Source of the DNA: Polyodon spathula
Lineage: Eukaryota > Chordata > Actinopteri > Acipenseriformes > Polyodontidae
Reading direction: 5' to 3'
Assembly (NCBI RefSeq): GCF_017654505.1
Contig: NC_054565.1
Span: forward strand, 5,164,881-5,228,880
DNA length: 64,000 bases
Every line of letters begins with the position of its first letter. Position 1 is the first letter of the stretch. The translations under genes were made by a program, and so were the position numbers. Positions 13,201 through 25,648 of the stretch are shown piece after piece. The notes under the pieces were generated by a model that searched no databases, was not told where the DNA came from, and saw only the letters and a list, made by a program, of their open reading frames with translations.

Positions 13201-15366
13201 TATTCAGGTTTTGAGATTCAGGATTTATTAGGGCGCTACCTATCCCTTGTTTAGAAAGATACATGGTATTAATGCTTGTGCCTTGTGTGTGAGTGACAGG
13301 CAGGAGATCGAGACGGAGGTAGAAGTTGATACGCCCCCCGCAGGCGAACAGGATTTATTTACATATCAACACACTTAACAGCTCACCTGACACTACCAGT
13401 ATCTTCACACACCATTTCTCCCTTCGTCTGTGATTTGTGGTACACATTTCTGTAACAAAATCCCAGCCTTAGCAATAATTCTATGAATATAGTTTTAAAA
13501 ACAGATGAAGGACATACTGTAAACAGTGTAAAAGGACTACAATTTAGATATGTTTGTAACAAAAAAGTCCTTTTATTATAACATGGCTTCATAGTACATT
13601 TTTAAGTTCTGCGTCAATGGTTGTCATTTCATGGTTATTAAGGAAGGGTTATGCTAACATTTCAAATATCACGCATCATCAGTAAGCACCATAAATGTTT
13701 GTAAGATTTTAGAATAAAGTAATAGGAACATTCTAACCCATCTGGGTTTACAGCTTGTAGCACAAAACAGATCTGTTAATATGATTTTTGTATTAATATG
13801 TGTTTTGTTTTATGGGTGCCCTGCCTTACTGAGCAATGCGACCGTCAGAATAGCTCCACTGTAATATGAACTTCATTCAGTGTAAAAGAAAACGAGTCTG
13901 CTAAAAGAAGTATGACTCTTAACTGCAAATCAATTCGTTAAAAAAAAATAAACCCTTTAAAAAAAATAAAAAATAAACGACAGTACAGATTAAAAAGAGT
14001 AAATAAAAACATTGTAATCGTTGCTCATCTCTAATGGTTAGTTACTGTGTAGGGAGCTGTTCTCAGAGTGGGTTGTAACTGTAAAAAAACATAGAAAGCT
14101 GGCTGTTACACAAAGCTTGACCAACTTACCTATGCTGTCTCTGGACTAAGTCCCCTTGTCCCCCAGCGTTCTCAAAGCTCAGGGTGACCTCTGTTTTGTC
14201 GGGGTTGCAAAAGAGGGCCTCCAGATGTTTCTGTCCGAACTCGGACACGTTGACCCAGTCCTTGGTGTGTGTCTGCCGGAGCTGCCAGTGATAGGGGCGG
14301 GGAGTGTGGTGTCGCTGGCACTCCTGCCCGAGGTGGCAGTGCCCGGCGAGGAAGTCATCACAGATAAGAACCCCGTCCTTGTGGTAAGTGTGGAAATGGA
14401 CATGCCCTTGCCAACACAACTGAGCTTTTACTTCCTGCTGCAACAGAGGAGGCACGGCAAACAAGACAATGATTTTTGTTCTGGTAAATTTCATCTTCAT
14501 GTGAGTATTTCCACAAGTTATTGCCGTACGTCATCGTGGAAAGTAACTGAAACCCAGGCCTAGGGTGTAAGAGATTTATATCAATGCATTGCGTTATGCA
14601 TCACGATTTAATGCTGTATTTTTTTCACTGTTTTCACAATGCACCCACTGTTTTTCAGGTAAGCATTTCAATATTTCTGAACTTTTCTTGTATAATAACT
14701 ACAGAAAATAATCAATTTTGAATGTGACAAATGCTAATTTTTTCTGCCTCAATGAATATTGTGTTTAATTGTGAAATATCTTGAAACACCTATTTTTAGA
14801 CTGAAATGCTATGGAATAAGCCATTTACACCATGAAAAATAAATACAGCCCTAATCATGATACAGGATCAAGAGCACTAAACAGATCTGTGTCCACCAAG
14901 TAGTTCTTGAAGCAAGAATGCATGTGATTTATACTTTGTGTGAATGCACAATCCCTTCTAATTTAAGACTGGCCTTTTCACAGTTCAATCCAATTTATTT
15001 GATGAGCCATGCATTTGATATTTTTTAAAATGGCACCAGATATGTCGACGACAGCAAGCCTGTCAATCAATCCGAGCAAACTTGGACGTGACATGTCAAT
15101 GACGTTTCCTCAAAGAAACTGGATAACACCAAACACCATCAAAGCACAAGACTGGGTGCAGGGCTAGTACAAGTTTCAAGCCTGGCTAGTCTTGTTACTC
15201 CCCCACTGGCTGGCTGCTCAAGTCTTACCTGGGCACTAGCTCTAGATTTCCTCGCTGGAGGTTTCTGGGCTGGGTTGCACTCGGAGCTGTCTGCTACCTC
15301 GCTTCTAACTAGCCGCCTCTTGCACACCACTCCTCGGCATCTTTCAGAGCTGGTGGGATGGTCCAT
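6582..15366 (-). CDS. tiparp-like: TIPARP/PARP7-like mono-ADP-ribosyltransferase (6 coding exons)
   Basis: This gene encodes a PARP-family enzyme that transfers single ADP-ribose units from NAD+ to proteins. Coding exons in transcript order are 15366-15229, 14437-14130, 11157-10992, 10167-9980, 8474-8214 and 7035-6582. All introns have GT-AG ends, phases match, and the total is 1,515 nt (504 aa plus stop). Residues 72-90 hold one CCCH zinc finger, C-x7-C-x5-C-x3-H (C72, C80, C86, H90), followed by the TIPARP-type HHTPRPYHWQL. Residues 190-266 form a WWE domain (LTKWNISWQELGKWELYKE onward). The catalytic domain occupies about 290-504, with FHGTT (H377), GQGTYFA (Y410) and SDLYNSCVD. The N-terminus before the zinc finger is far shorter than in human TIPARP (657 aa as I recall it), so this could be a fish paralogue or an isoform missing an upstream exon. 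Frame is open for 28 nt upstream of the ATG to an acceptor at 15395, so a 5' exon exists. The third catalytic position is Met477. Confidence 0.93.
7217..7261. repeat. (ATT)n microsatellite
   Basis: About 15 uninterrupted ATT units in the last intron of the TIPARP-like gene. Confidence 0.98.
7594..7830. repeat. 31-bp minisatellite in the TIPARP-like last intron
   Basis: Seven to eight imperfect units built around TAGGGGTGCAGTGTGCATG followed by TTGTAGTCAGTG. Some units are shortened by internal deletion (for example at 7697-7715 and 7741-7755). It lies between coding exons 5 and 6 of the TIPARP-like gene. Confidence 0.93.
9325..9432. repeat. GATC-dense segment
   Basis: Ten GATC tetramers lie in 108 bp (starts 9325, 9330, 9343, 9357, 9363, 9390, 9404, 9411, 9416, 9429). 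Chance predicts fewer than one. Several sit in GGATCC or TGATCC contexts, with partial dyad symmetry. The segment is in intron 4 of the TIPARP-like gene. It may be part of a dispersed repeat; I cannot name one. Confidence 0.7.
12188..12898. repeat. 34-bp minisatellite with telomere-like core
   Basis: About 21 nearly identical 34-bp units. Each contains AACCCTAACCCT, that is two vertebrate telomere hexamers, followed by GAATCATTCAATGCACAGAG. Variation is slight: some units have GAGAAAACC in place of GAGATAACC, one unit lacks two bases near 12,350, and ACGC replaces ATGC in two. The array lies in the intron between coding exons 2 and 3 of the TIPARP-like gene. Its homogeneity implies recent expansion. 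Confidence 0.97.
13001..13331. repeat. Direct tandem duplication of about 179 bp
   Basis: Unit 1 (13001-13179) and unit 2 (13180-13331) both start ACACAGCTGTAACAATTA and end GACGGAGGTAGAAGTTGATA. Unit 2 has lost about 27 bp in two or three small internal deletions. It lies in the same intron as the telomere-like array. No coding content was seen. Confidence 0.93.
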
Positions 15367-17137
15367 GGTTTCAGACAGAATGTAAAAAGGATCGCTGTTG
15401 CAAAAGAATGAAAAACACAATTGGTTTTTGTTTCAAAATTACAACGGAATATGTTTGAACGTTTGCATCATTAAAAGGCGGAATCAACCTAAAAATACAC
15501 CTTGCTGGGTTAATTTCCTGTTCTACAGGAGAAAACCTCAGAACACACCGCTGCGTTAACAGATAGTCATACATCTGTACTAAAGTGGCGGTAGGTAATA
15601 AATGATTTTGCCTGTCGTGACTTCCATGCCCTATATAGAACTCGGATGTGCAGTGTTGAAAGAAACACATGTGCACTTTCAGTTTAAACAAAGGTGACTG
15701 ACTTCAGAGACAGCATACAGTTGTGATCCTGAAATCTGGTTTCGATAGCTTCTATCAGCCTGCATTATGATTCAGACTACTGGGGTCTGAATTAGCGAGA
15801 GTCTACTATACATGTAGAGTATATTATAAAGCACTTCTGGAAACTTAATTGGATGTCGCATAAACCTCACTCCAAATTTTTTATTTTTTTTTATTGTCAA
15901 TTATAGTTGACAACAGATTTGACGATGCTAAATGAGACGCACCAGACTGTGATCTTTGGAGTTGGAGTTGGAATGAACTCTTTTTTTTTTTTTGTGTGTG
16001 TTTTTTTTTCCAGTCAGAAGTTTATACGATACAGAGCAAACAAATATAGCAGCAAAAGGCAAGGCAGTTAAATAAACTGGGCAGAGATTATCAGATTTAG
16101 TTTGAGTATTTACAGCACCAGGGAAATCACTCTGGATTCCATAACCCTAAAATGTCCCAGTGCTGTAAAATACTAATAAATAGCCAGCTGACCAATCCCA
16201 GGTGAGTAAAGGCTGATCAAAACAACCATATATCCTACTTAAAAGAATAAACAAAAATATATACAATATCATGCTTTCTGTTTCCCTTGCAGTTTATTCA
16301 GTCACACCTCCTCTTGTCAAACTGGAGAGGAGTCACAGAACTACAAGTGCAACATCCTTTCAAGCAATGACTCATCTCAGAACAGCTGGTGGAGTTTTCA
16401 GAAAATTCCCTCAGCTCTAAGAGACTATTTTCGCTATCAATCTGTCAATTATTTTTAAAACTCTAAACTCTTTTACATTTAGTAACATCTGCATTCTCTT
16501 ATTAAGTTGTGCCCCTCCTTTTAGCTAAATATCCCAGTTTAAAAGAGAACGATGAAAAAACAAACAATGACAGGTCATGAAACAGATATAATCACACAAA
16601 TTGTTATTATAGCATACTTTCTGTACTTTGCTGTACTAAATATAACATGTCATGTCTTATTAATACAGCATAATGAAAACTGGATTCCAGTATCACTGTG
16701 AATGTGGATGAAGGATGTTGTAGGTCTACTGGGGCTCAATTGTTTTATTACTGGTAGCTCTGGAACCCAGGACCAATTAATCGTACCCCTCACTATAAAC
16801 TGACTTCCAGTACAGCAGGGCCCTTCCTGAACCTCTAGATGCGGAAAGGGTCCTTCTGCATGTTGCAAAGGAAGTGAATTTATTGTGTTGTGTCATTTGC
16901 TTCACCGGTAAATCAAGTTCGGAAAACCAAACCATCTACACAGAAACACAAGTGTTTATTAATTCATATTCTCCACAATGTCTATCTTTTTATTTATTTT
17001 TTTTAATCTTCTGAAGACTTAAATGTGCTAATCTGGCTTTTCTAGATTTACAAAAATGTTTGGTCAGATTTCTTTTGTTTCATCAACAATAGTTATTAGT
17101 GTGGGCTACAAATTGATACTTTTAACTACTAACGCAA

Positions 17138-17138
<1 letters not shown>

Positions 17139-17208
<70 letters not shown>
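17139..17208. repeat. (TA)n microsatellite
   Basis: About 35 uninterrupted TA units just upstream (in minus-strand transcript terms, downstream) of the candidate TIPARP-like first exon. Confidence 0.98.
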
Positions 17209-17210
<2 letters not shown>

Positions 17211-17342
17211 GAATTCAGGAAATGCCCTCATTTCTCTCAACGGAAACATGGTGCAATCCTGCTCAAACATTGTTTTCGTTTTTAACAGAAAACTGTCAAG
17301 AAGTATAAATGATATATCGATCAGATACATTATACTACATAC

Positions 17343-17400
17343 CAGAACCGGAAACCCAGATTTCAAATTCATCTGAGGGAAGAAACTGCCAAACTTGCGT
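17343..17400 (-). other. Candidate 5'UTR exon of the TIPARP-like gene
   Basis: A minus-strand donor GGTTCTG/GTATGT lies at 17342, about 1.9 kb upstream of the acceptor at 15395 that opens the start-codon exon. Joined to it, the only ATG in this exon (near 17372) would read into exon 2 and stop after about 17 codons, making it a short upstream ORF rather than the protein start. A TATA-like AATAAATAAAAG lies around 17417-17430 and ISRE-like motifs lie further upstream. All of this is inferred from position and motif quality. Confidence 0.3.
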
Positions 17401-17441
17401 TTCGACCAGAACAGCTTTTATTTATTTATTTGTTTGTTTCA

Positions 17442-17459
17442 GAAAGAGAAACTGAAACT
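17442..17459 (-). promoter_or_regulatory. ISRE (interferon-stimulated response element)-like site
   Basis: GAAAGAGAAACTGAAACT fits the IRF/ISGF3 consensus GAAANNGAAA, extended by a third GAAAC half-site. It sits about 2 kb upstream of the TIPARP-like start-codon exon and just upstream of the inferred first exon. Many PARP genes (PARP9-14, ZC3HAV1) are interferon-induced in vertebrates, so the position makes sense. Strand is given for the gene it probably serves. Confidence 0.6.
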
Positions 17460-17745
17460 CCGCTGTAGGTGCTGTGATCTGTTTTCCCACGCGGTGAACC
17501 CTTGAAACTGGCAACTGCAGCAACGTTGCGTGAATAACGTAATATTAAATGATGGCCTTGTAGAAAGAGATGTTTCGTATTGTGAAGTAAAACTTTTTTT
17601 TTTTTTTTTTTGTTTGTTTTTTAAAGAAGAATACAATCTGTAACACAAAACGCTAGCGCTAATGGTCCGTAGCAGTGCCTAACTAACTGCACCCTGTCCC
17701 GTTAAAAATAATACAACACTACCTTTGCAGTTATGCGTCTTTCTC

Positions 17746-17756
17746 GAAAGTGAAAC
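17746..17756 (-). promoter_or_regulatory. Second ISRE/IRF-like site
   Basis: GAAAGTGAAAC is an IRF-binding core, preceded by CTTTCTC so that the whole forms CTTTCTCGAAAGTGAAAC. It lies about 290 bp upstream of the first ISRE-like site. Two such sites near each other upstream of a PARP gene are more persuasive than one. Confidence 0.5.
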
Positions 17757-17917
17757 ATCATGTAATTTTCAAGAACAGAAAGTGATAAACATGGGATGTA
17801 AATTATTTACATTAAGTACGATTTAACTGTAATTCATGCAAATTGAAAAATTAATTATTTATCTATTATTTAATTTTGCCAACATTATAATTTTAATAAC
17901 ATGTCGCACAGAATATA

Positions 17918-17995
17918 TATATATATATTATATATATATATAATATATATGTATATATATATATATTAGAATATATATATATATATATATATACC
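17918..17995. repeat. Interrupted (TA)n tract
   Basis: AT dinucleotide repeats broken by TTA, GTA and TTAGAA interruptions, suggesting an older or compound microsatellite. Confidence 0.9.
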
Positions 17996-18539
17996 TACCA
18001 TGTGTAAAATATGTATTTTTTTATTATGTTTATTTGCATCGATGAGGGCCAGTGGGGTCATCCACTTTTTAGGAACACAAGTAAATGAGAATGATAAATT
18101 ATTCAGGGAGTTTACATTTTATTTGTTTATTTATTCTGCATTGAGCAAACATTCGTATCTTCTTTTAAAGTTGGGTTTAAGTCCTTATTTTAAATATAAA
18201 ATAAAAACAGTGCGCAATAAGTTTAAACGGTATTTTTTAAAAGTGTACAATTACAGTTTGACATACAGCATTTGATTCAAATATCACACAACATGACTTG
18301 ATTTGAATACACACGTGTAGCTCCTAACAAAACATTGCAGTCGTTACATAGGAGCAGTTCACAATGGAATTGCAATTGTAAATTTGGAAAGTGGTCTGGA
18401 GAGAGAATTTACAGAGGAGGTCGCTGGGTGAGGGAGGATAGAGAAGTCAGTTTTTGCTAAAACACACTATGGTAATTCCACTAAAGGTGTTGAAACTTAG
18501 TAAATATTTTCCTTTTGGCCAACACTTAAAAAATTATTT

Positions 18540-18860
18540 CAGCAACACAACAACCAAGTTTGGGTTTGAAATGATGTCATGATTACGTCAGAATAGAGTG
18601 CTCGTTCCAAGAGGTTCCAGCGATCCTGGTTTGAAGATGGACTCGCGTTCCCATTGTGTCTGAGCACCATTTGGTCCTCAGCACTGCTAATCCCACAGGT
18701 GGCGATGTCTTCAGCAGTGTGACTATGGTGAAAATCGGGGCTATGTAGTGGTGTTGATTCGAGTGCTTCACGAAGCGGTTTGCTAAACGCCTTTTGGTTT
18801 CCCCAGTGTACAGTGTGTTGCATTTCTTGCAGATAACGCCATATACTGTTCACATTCTAT
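18540..18860 (-). mobile_element. Decayed Penelope-like element fragment (GIY-YIG region)
   Basis: Read on the minus strand from about 18855, the sequence gives VYGVICKKCNTLYTGETKRR then LANRFVKH in one frame. It continues in another frame with HHSHTAEDIATCGISS and in a third with a segment like the EMR-LIF-LGTL-P-GIN tail. This order (CxxCNxLYxGET, RL-RF-H, then the C-terminal tail) is the GIY-YIG endonuclease layout of Penelope-like retroelements and related fish elements. At least two frameshifts separate the pieces, so it is a dead remnant. The family assignment is from motif memory. Confidence 0.55.
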
Positions 18861-19159
18861 TCTGGCATAATCAGACGTCATTCTTGAAAAAAAAATAAAA
18901 AAATAAACTTTTACCGTTTACTTTTCTGTCTATACGGCTGAAGAAGGGCTTTTTTTTTCTGAAATTGTACTGAAATTAATTATGTTTTTTCTCAGAACAG
19001 GTAACATATGAAAACAGCTGTATTTTATTATGGTTTTCCTTTCTCTTGGATGTTTGCCGTTTCGCTGAGTCACCTTTACAAATCTTCAACATCAGCTGAA
19101 CTGATGAAACTGAAGCAATGAAGTGCATGGACAACAAAGAAACGAACTTACTCCGTGTG

Positions 19160-19173
19160 CCACTAGGTGGGGC
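19160..19173. promoter_or_regulatory. CTCF-like motif
   Basis: CCACTAGGTGGGGC matches the CTCF core CCASYAGRKGGCRS with one mismatch (G for C). It lies between the TIPARP-like promoter region and the long gene-free stretch, a reasonable place for a domain boundary. A single motif match is weak evidence. Confidence 0.4.
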
Positions 19174-22074
19174 TGTCGTTGCAAAATCAAGCTTCACCGC
19201 TTATCAATGATGAAACGATTCCTTTTACAATAACGGGACGGAGGCGGGGCAGAGTTCAATGAGGAAAAACGAATTAAGGGGGGAGACCCAGGAAACAGAT
19301 TACCAGTGAGCTACCAAACGTAGAAAATGTTGCCATAGGATAGTATCATGTAATAAAGCATGGAACAGCATAGTTACGCTTTGTAAAGCACAGAGAGGTA
19401 TGATAAGGCAAATCACATTACATCATTGTAAATGCGTATTATAGCCATGGGGAAAGCATTGGAAAACTACAAAATGACTTGAATAAGTCAATCACCATGA
19501 CCTCCATCCAGTGCATGCTGTAATAATGTCATACTGACCCCCCCTCCCCCATATTACCCCCATCCCGATACATTCATTTGCTGAAGAACCTTCATTTGCA
19601 AGTTTCATTCTAAAATGTAACTGCCTCAATGTTCTGATGCAATAAAGCCATGCGAGTGAAAGGGTCTTGTGATGTAAACCCCTCCTTGTCCAGCGAGCTC
19701 AGTAAACACTCATAAAGACAGTGCGCTCTCTAAATAGCGGGTTTATTGCCAGATGCAGTGGTACAGCACGTCCTAACATGCCCAAGGCCAGGTTTACTCT
19801 CCTGGAGCTTCCCTATCATCTCTGTACAGAGCTCCCTTTAACATTGGGGTCACCAGTCACTTAAAGGGGCAACATCAAGATACAGCGTCCATACAAGATA
19901 AACTGGTAACATCCAGTTATTATAGGGCTCTTTGCATTATCACAGTTGTATACCTGGTTCTCTATATCCTTGTTATCATAGCAAATATAAGAATAATGAA
20001 GACAGTGGGTTTTAAAGCCTGGTTAGCACTCTTATAAAGGGGTGCTACGTTTATATCGCCAGTGCTAATGGAGCATATTCACAAATCCTTTTAGAGAACA
20101 CTTTATTATACAAAGCAAGAAGCAAATCAATGTGAACAAGCCCTGCCGAACTGAAAATCAAGAGTGACTCCCTACTCATCCCAAGCAGCAGCTCCTTCAC
20201 TAGGTGAGCCTCTGGGAACCCCTGTCTCCATATCTTGTGGGGTTCAGGGGCCGTCTGTTGAGTATCATAATAATTACATTACTTGATCAGAGGAGATGTT
20301 ATCTGACTTTCGATTTCAGGAAAAATGAAACTTAAAGTCTGAGGTTCTCTCATGCACAATCTTTCAGATATAATTCAGCTTCTGTCTCCTGGGAGATATG
20401 ATTTACCTAAGCTGTTGCAAGGTGCAATGTAGCAGAGATAAGAACCCACAATGTGCAGTCATTTACAGAAAAGCTTGAAGTTATGTGACAATCAGCGATA
20501 ATGCTATCTGTAAGTGTTCTGATAAAAGTGTTACATTTTAACTTCAAACTACTGGTTGCAAACAATCCTTAAACCGAAAACAACCTGTCACAATCTTTTT
20601 GAGAAAAAAACAAACAACAAAAATGTCTTTGAATTCAAAACCTTTGTGTTTGTAAACGTGAGAAGTGTTTTTTTTTTTTTCAGAAAAACAATTAAATATG
20701 AACCTAATTAACGTGATTTCACTCTCTTGATTAAGAACAGTGAATAACTGAAATGCTTGAAACGTTTCCTAAGTTTCTTTTATTTCTAAGGGGGGATTTT
20801 GTTTCTTTGCAAGATTCTGCTGAAACACCATGAATCTATTTTGAACACTTTGGCTGCACTGCGTAACGAAAAAAGTCAATCATTTGAGCTACGAGGATAA
20901 CATTTCTGTAATATCTCAGGAACTCACCCAGTCCCAGTTCAAACTGTGCCGATATCACTCTGCTACTGACGCAAAACAAACCAGACTGATTTCAAATCTC
21001 TTTCAACTCCTCTCTCAAATCCATTTCAAATGCACAGGAGATTGTGTTAGTTCAGGGAGCTAATCAGTTTCAAAAAATTATTCTGTTTTCATTATAGAAC
21101 TTCACTAGCTGTTGTTTCTAAATTGAACGCATCTAACACAGCTTACAATTTCCAAACGCCTGGGGTGTGTCTGCAAGATACTTCAAAAATAATACTTTTT
21201 CCCAGTTGAATATTTTTTAAAAAATGTTTTGAATTCACTCCTGTTAACTTTAAATGATATTCGATATAAATAAAAGACTTCAACAATTGAGCATTTTCAA
21301 CAATTCGTGTGATCTCTGTACAACTTGGGACTGACTTCCTTGATTGAACTCCAGTATCCCCCTAACTGGTATTCCTGATAAGTTCGAGTTTGGGAGATTT
21401 AATATAAAGTGTTAAATTACAAATATAAGAAATGCATGAGGTATATATGATCTTGAAACGGGACACATCTTCAAAGCATTTAATATGCCTTCTATTGTAT
21501 TACAGTCCTTGTGATACTGCTCCTGTTTTTTACAGATTCCACCAGCTTCTTCACCAGTAGAAACCCATGTGTTTGCCCCTCAACTTAATGATTTGGGTCT
21601 AGATTTTGAAAATCTTTTGAAGATGGTTTATTATTAATTTTGCATGAGGTAAGAACCTGTATTTGGTATTTGTTTTTTGTTTTTTTTGCAAATAGAGTGT
21701 CCAACTTGTTTTACCCCTGATTTTCTCTCTAATTTAGAAAGTACAATTACGCTCCCTCACTAGAGCATATCTCCACAACAGCTCAGATAACCTAAAGGTG
21801 AGCTGGCATCCTCTCTTCCCACAACCAAGCCAATTGCCTCCTTATACCCAGAAGTTTAAGAGTGGAGCTACCAACCTCCAAAGAACAAAGGCCAGCCTGC
21901 AGATCTAGATAAGCACAATGCTAAAACAAACAATGTTTATTTCCTGGTACCTCAATTGCAGTGTGTTAGGTTGTTACATGATCTGATTGCAACTAGATCA
22001 TTGTAATGAAATGAACACACAGCAGGTATCTTGAAACAGGGATGACTTTTTGTAAATGTAACATGGCTAACTGG

Positions 22075-22135
22075 CTTGCACACTGCCAGCAAGCGTCTTA
22101 ACCACTATGCAAAAGAGCCAGGCTCATCTGCATTT
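22075..22135 (-). mobile_element. tRNA-derived SINE head
   Basis: On the minus strand, GGCTCTTTTGCATAGTGG followed by TTAAGACGCTTGCTGGCAG resembles the 5' half of a tRNA, with an A-box-like TTGCATAGTGG. This is usual for tRNA-derived SINEs. The B box is not clear, so it is a partial copy. Confidence 0.5.
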
Positions 22136-24660
22136 TAACCTCACTGACGGGACAGAAGTGCCTCACACAACTCTGCCTGTGTCATAAATATTTGCATTAT
22201 AAACACGCAAGGAACTAAACAATCTTCAACATAATAGAAATAACTCTATCCAGGCAGTGAGGGTTTGCACCCAGTGTCGTGCCGTGCTGTGCATACACCG
22301 AATGTGTGCTGTAGGGTGGAGATAAGCGAAGCAGGTGTTTAGTGCAGACAGTGGCAGAGGAAAGTAGATCATGTAACAAATAACCCTGTACCAGTTGTGT
22401 GGTAATCTCCCATATAGCCAGGTAATAATAGCAATGGCTTTTTGTTCAAACTATGGTACAATAATCAACAGAGATGCATTACTGACTATTGTGTAACACA
22501 ACATGCACATTATTTATTTTATGATCTTTACTAACAAAGTCCCCACCAGGAAGATCGGTACCTCTATAGAACAGCGAAACATTCAAATAAAAATGAATTT
22601 AAACCTTGTATAATTATGAAACTGCGCACAATTCTTTTAAAAAGGGATGTAGATTCTAGATCAATGCATACAGCCCAATATCTGTGTGCCATAAAACAGA
22701 ATAAGATGCAATGATGAACAACAGGAATGTGCAGTCCAAAAAAGTCGTAATATCAATGTGTTTACCGTACTCTGCACACCTAACCTTACCTACCTTGTAC
22801 ATAGTGAGTACATGCAGAAAAAAACCCTTTGAGTCACTATGTAAACTGAGTCCAGGTGGATGTCATGGATTTATCTAAAGGCAAATATGGACAAAATAAA
22901 TGCTAACGCAACGTGCCGGGATATGAAAATATATCTTAATTAATGTGCCAAATCAGAAGGCCAGTTTTGCCTGTTCCAAGACAGCATATTGAGTATTCCA
23001 GTTTCCAATAGAAGCTGCACAAAACTGTTTAAGAATACCAATACAATTAATAAGACATATTGTCAAAATAATATATTAAATATTATTGCATTACCCAATA
23101 GGATTACTAGGTTAGAGCAATTTTAGTGTATGTTACAATGTCAGGGATCATTTGACAAATCATTTATTTGCTCTAATAAAACACCATCTCTATATTGTGG
23201 TCAATTCCTTTCCTCATTGCTATGCAGAGATGTACTTAAAAAAAAAACACATGTGAATAACGTTCCAATCTCTTTCATGAAGCTTTATCAGGGAACTTCA
23301 TTCCATGCCCAGTTCGTTTTTATACCAGTTTTTTGGTATAAAGTACCCCACAGTAATGAGAAGCTGATGCAGGATTCATTTTTACATGTTTTGTTAATGG
23401 TTACTTTTAATAATGATATTTGTTTTATTAATTAATGGAAAAGCCAGCTAAATACCATCAGATCCTCACTTCTGGCTCAGCTCCAAGTCAATCTTATCAT
23501 TAGGTGGTACATTTGTTTTAAGTAGCTGAGGTTTTGATTTTCTCCCCAGTCTAGAATCTCCCTCAACGCAGCAACTCTCCCACAGTGGTTCAGGAAAACT
23601 AAGGGCCAAGCCAATCCGTTCTTTACACTCAGGAACTCCACAGCAGCTATTGATGAGCTACCCATATCAGTCCTGCAAGTGTCCTCTTGGGCTGTCCCAC
23701 ACCACACAGGCGATCTCAGGAATTGTGATACAGTCAATCTAGTTTTAGCATTTCTTTTTTTTTTTTTTTTTAAAGTATTCCATCCGGTCATTAAAATACC
23801 ACTGCACCCCTGATACAGTTTCACAAGCTATAGATATGATAAGATAAATTAAGAACTACTGGTTCTATATTTATAATCACAATCAGATGGCTGCAAGTTT
23901 ACAATGGCTTGATGTTTAACTGCAGTACAGTGGATTCATCACGCTGCAGTTTATTTTTTATCATATGTTCATACTTTTTTCTTACACAATTTGTTTTTTC
24001 GTAATAAAAGCTGGACCGCCTGAGTTAACCTGAATTGATTTGTCAAATACACTGCTATTACACAAACAGTTGATTTAGGATCAAAACTGCAACTACATGC
24101 AATACAATTGCCAGACCTGGTAGCACCAGCCAGCAGTCAGATGAAAACTGAAATTTAAAAATACCTTTGCATTAAAGCAACATAATTCTATTGGGATTTA
24201 TGATGGTCACAATCAATGCTAGGTAATGATTTGTAAATGCCAGGAAGGTATTCTTTCAGGATAAGGTTTATGACCGGCTGCTGTCCTTCGTACAGGAGCC
24301 TCTGCTTCTAGAACATGTAGCTTCAATCAGCCTAAACTATCAGCAAGCCAGCTTAAAGACACTGGCTGGTCTGTGTGCTTACACTGCACAGTATTAGAAT
24401 GTCTTTCACGTCACTCGGATTGGAAAAACTTCTGAACCCCTAATTTCAGATTGAATTTGTGACGTTGGCAAATCAATTTGCGCGCAGCTGAGCTAATCTG
24501 GTTTGCCACCAGAACACAACCAATGAAGCTGAACCCTGGCCCTCGCATAGGCAGCATGATTTTAATAATCCGAGCATTTTGCTTATTCATTCCATGAAAA
24601 ACAGTTTGCTGGAAAAAAATTAGAAAAACAACCACGGACATTTCAATTTCTAGGCAATTT

Positions 24661-24744
24661 TCTTCTTCTTCTTCTTCTTCTTCTTCTTCTTCTTCTTCTT
24701 CTTCTTCTTCTTCTTCTTCTTCTTCTTCTTCTTCTTCTTCTTCT
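24661..24744. repeat. (TTC)n microsatellite
   Basis: About 28 uninterrupted TTC/GAA units. Pure purine-pyrimidine tracts of this length can form triplex DNA. Confidence 0.98.
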
Positions 24745-25648
24745 ATTTAGATTTATTTGAAAGAAAAGTTTCCAATAATGTATATGTTTCACATATACCC
24801 TGCATTACAGGCCCTGAGCATGTCTACCAGCATCAGTAATACAGACAATAACCAGCATGGCAATGCTTCTGATGACAAATCTACTGACATAAACTGTAAC
24901 TTAGTTCAGCCCCCCTGCATGGGAAGAGCTGCATGCTTTTTCCCTTTCCTAGGAATAAGAGATATCGGAAAGAAGGTATAATCATACTTTAATTCTGTGT
25001 TTAATTAAAATTTGTATTCGAGAAACCAAATTGTCACATTACTTAAACTAGAGTAGATTTTAATAGAAGGGTAAATACAGACTGTATTAGCAGTGCTAAT
25101 TATATTATCAGTTTAATAGTGGAATGGGTTGTTTTAGAATTGCAAATGTTCTTAAAATTTCCACATAACCCAACCTTTGCTGCCAAATAAGATTGTTTAA
25201 GCAAGGTATTGTTTAAAATGATCCTGATAGAAGGACATGTCTCAAAAAGTTTCTGTTTGCAATTCTGATGCTGCGTGACTATGATTTATGTGTCGAAGGT
25301 TATGGTTGTTATAGATTGTGATTAGAAAGTTGAGGAAGTATTGCCTTTTCAATAACTCTAGATTTAAAGGATGCATAGTTGATCAATGAATCTTTTTAAA
25401 TCCATGAAACAATCATTGACCATTGCAGTTTTTTCCTCCATTGTATTCCCCATGATGTCAATAACGACGTTGCCTATTTATGTAACAAAGGCTTCTTTAG
25501 TCACAGTAAACAAGAATAAAATAACAGCAAAACCCCACGGGGGTCCGGACACTGCTGAAGCACAGATATCTCTGGAGCTGCAGAGCTGTCTGTGTCTGCC
25601 AGGGGAAGCTGAGTCTCTCTTTTAGGTCTGATTGGTTTGAAAGCATAA

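Noticed and set aside
17056..17376. Tyr-Ile repeat ORFs over (TA)n tracts, also at 44.6-44.9 and 45.2-45.5 kb
   Set aside because: Alternating TAT/ATA codons are the product of microsatellites and carry no coding signal.
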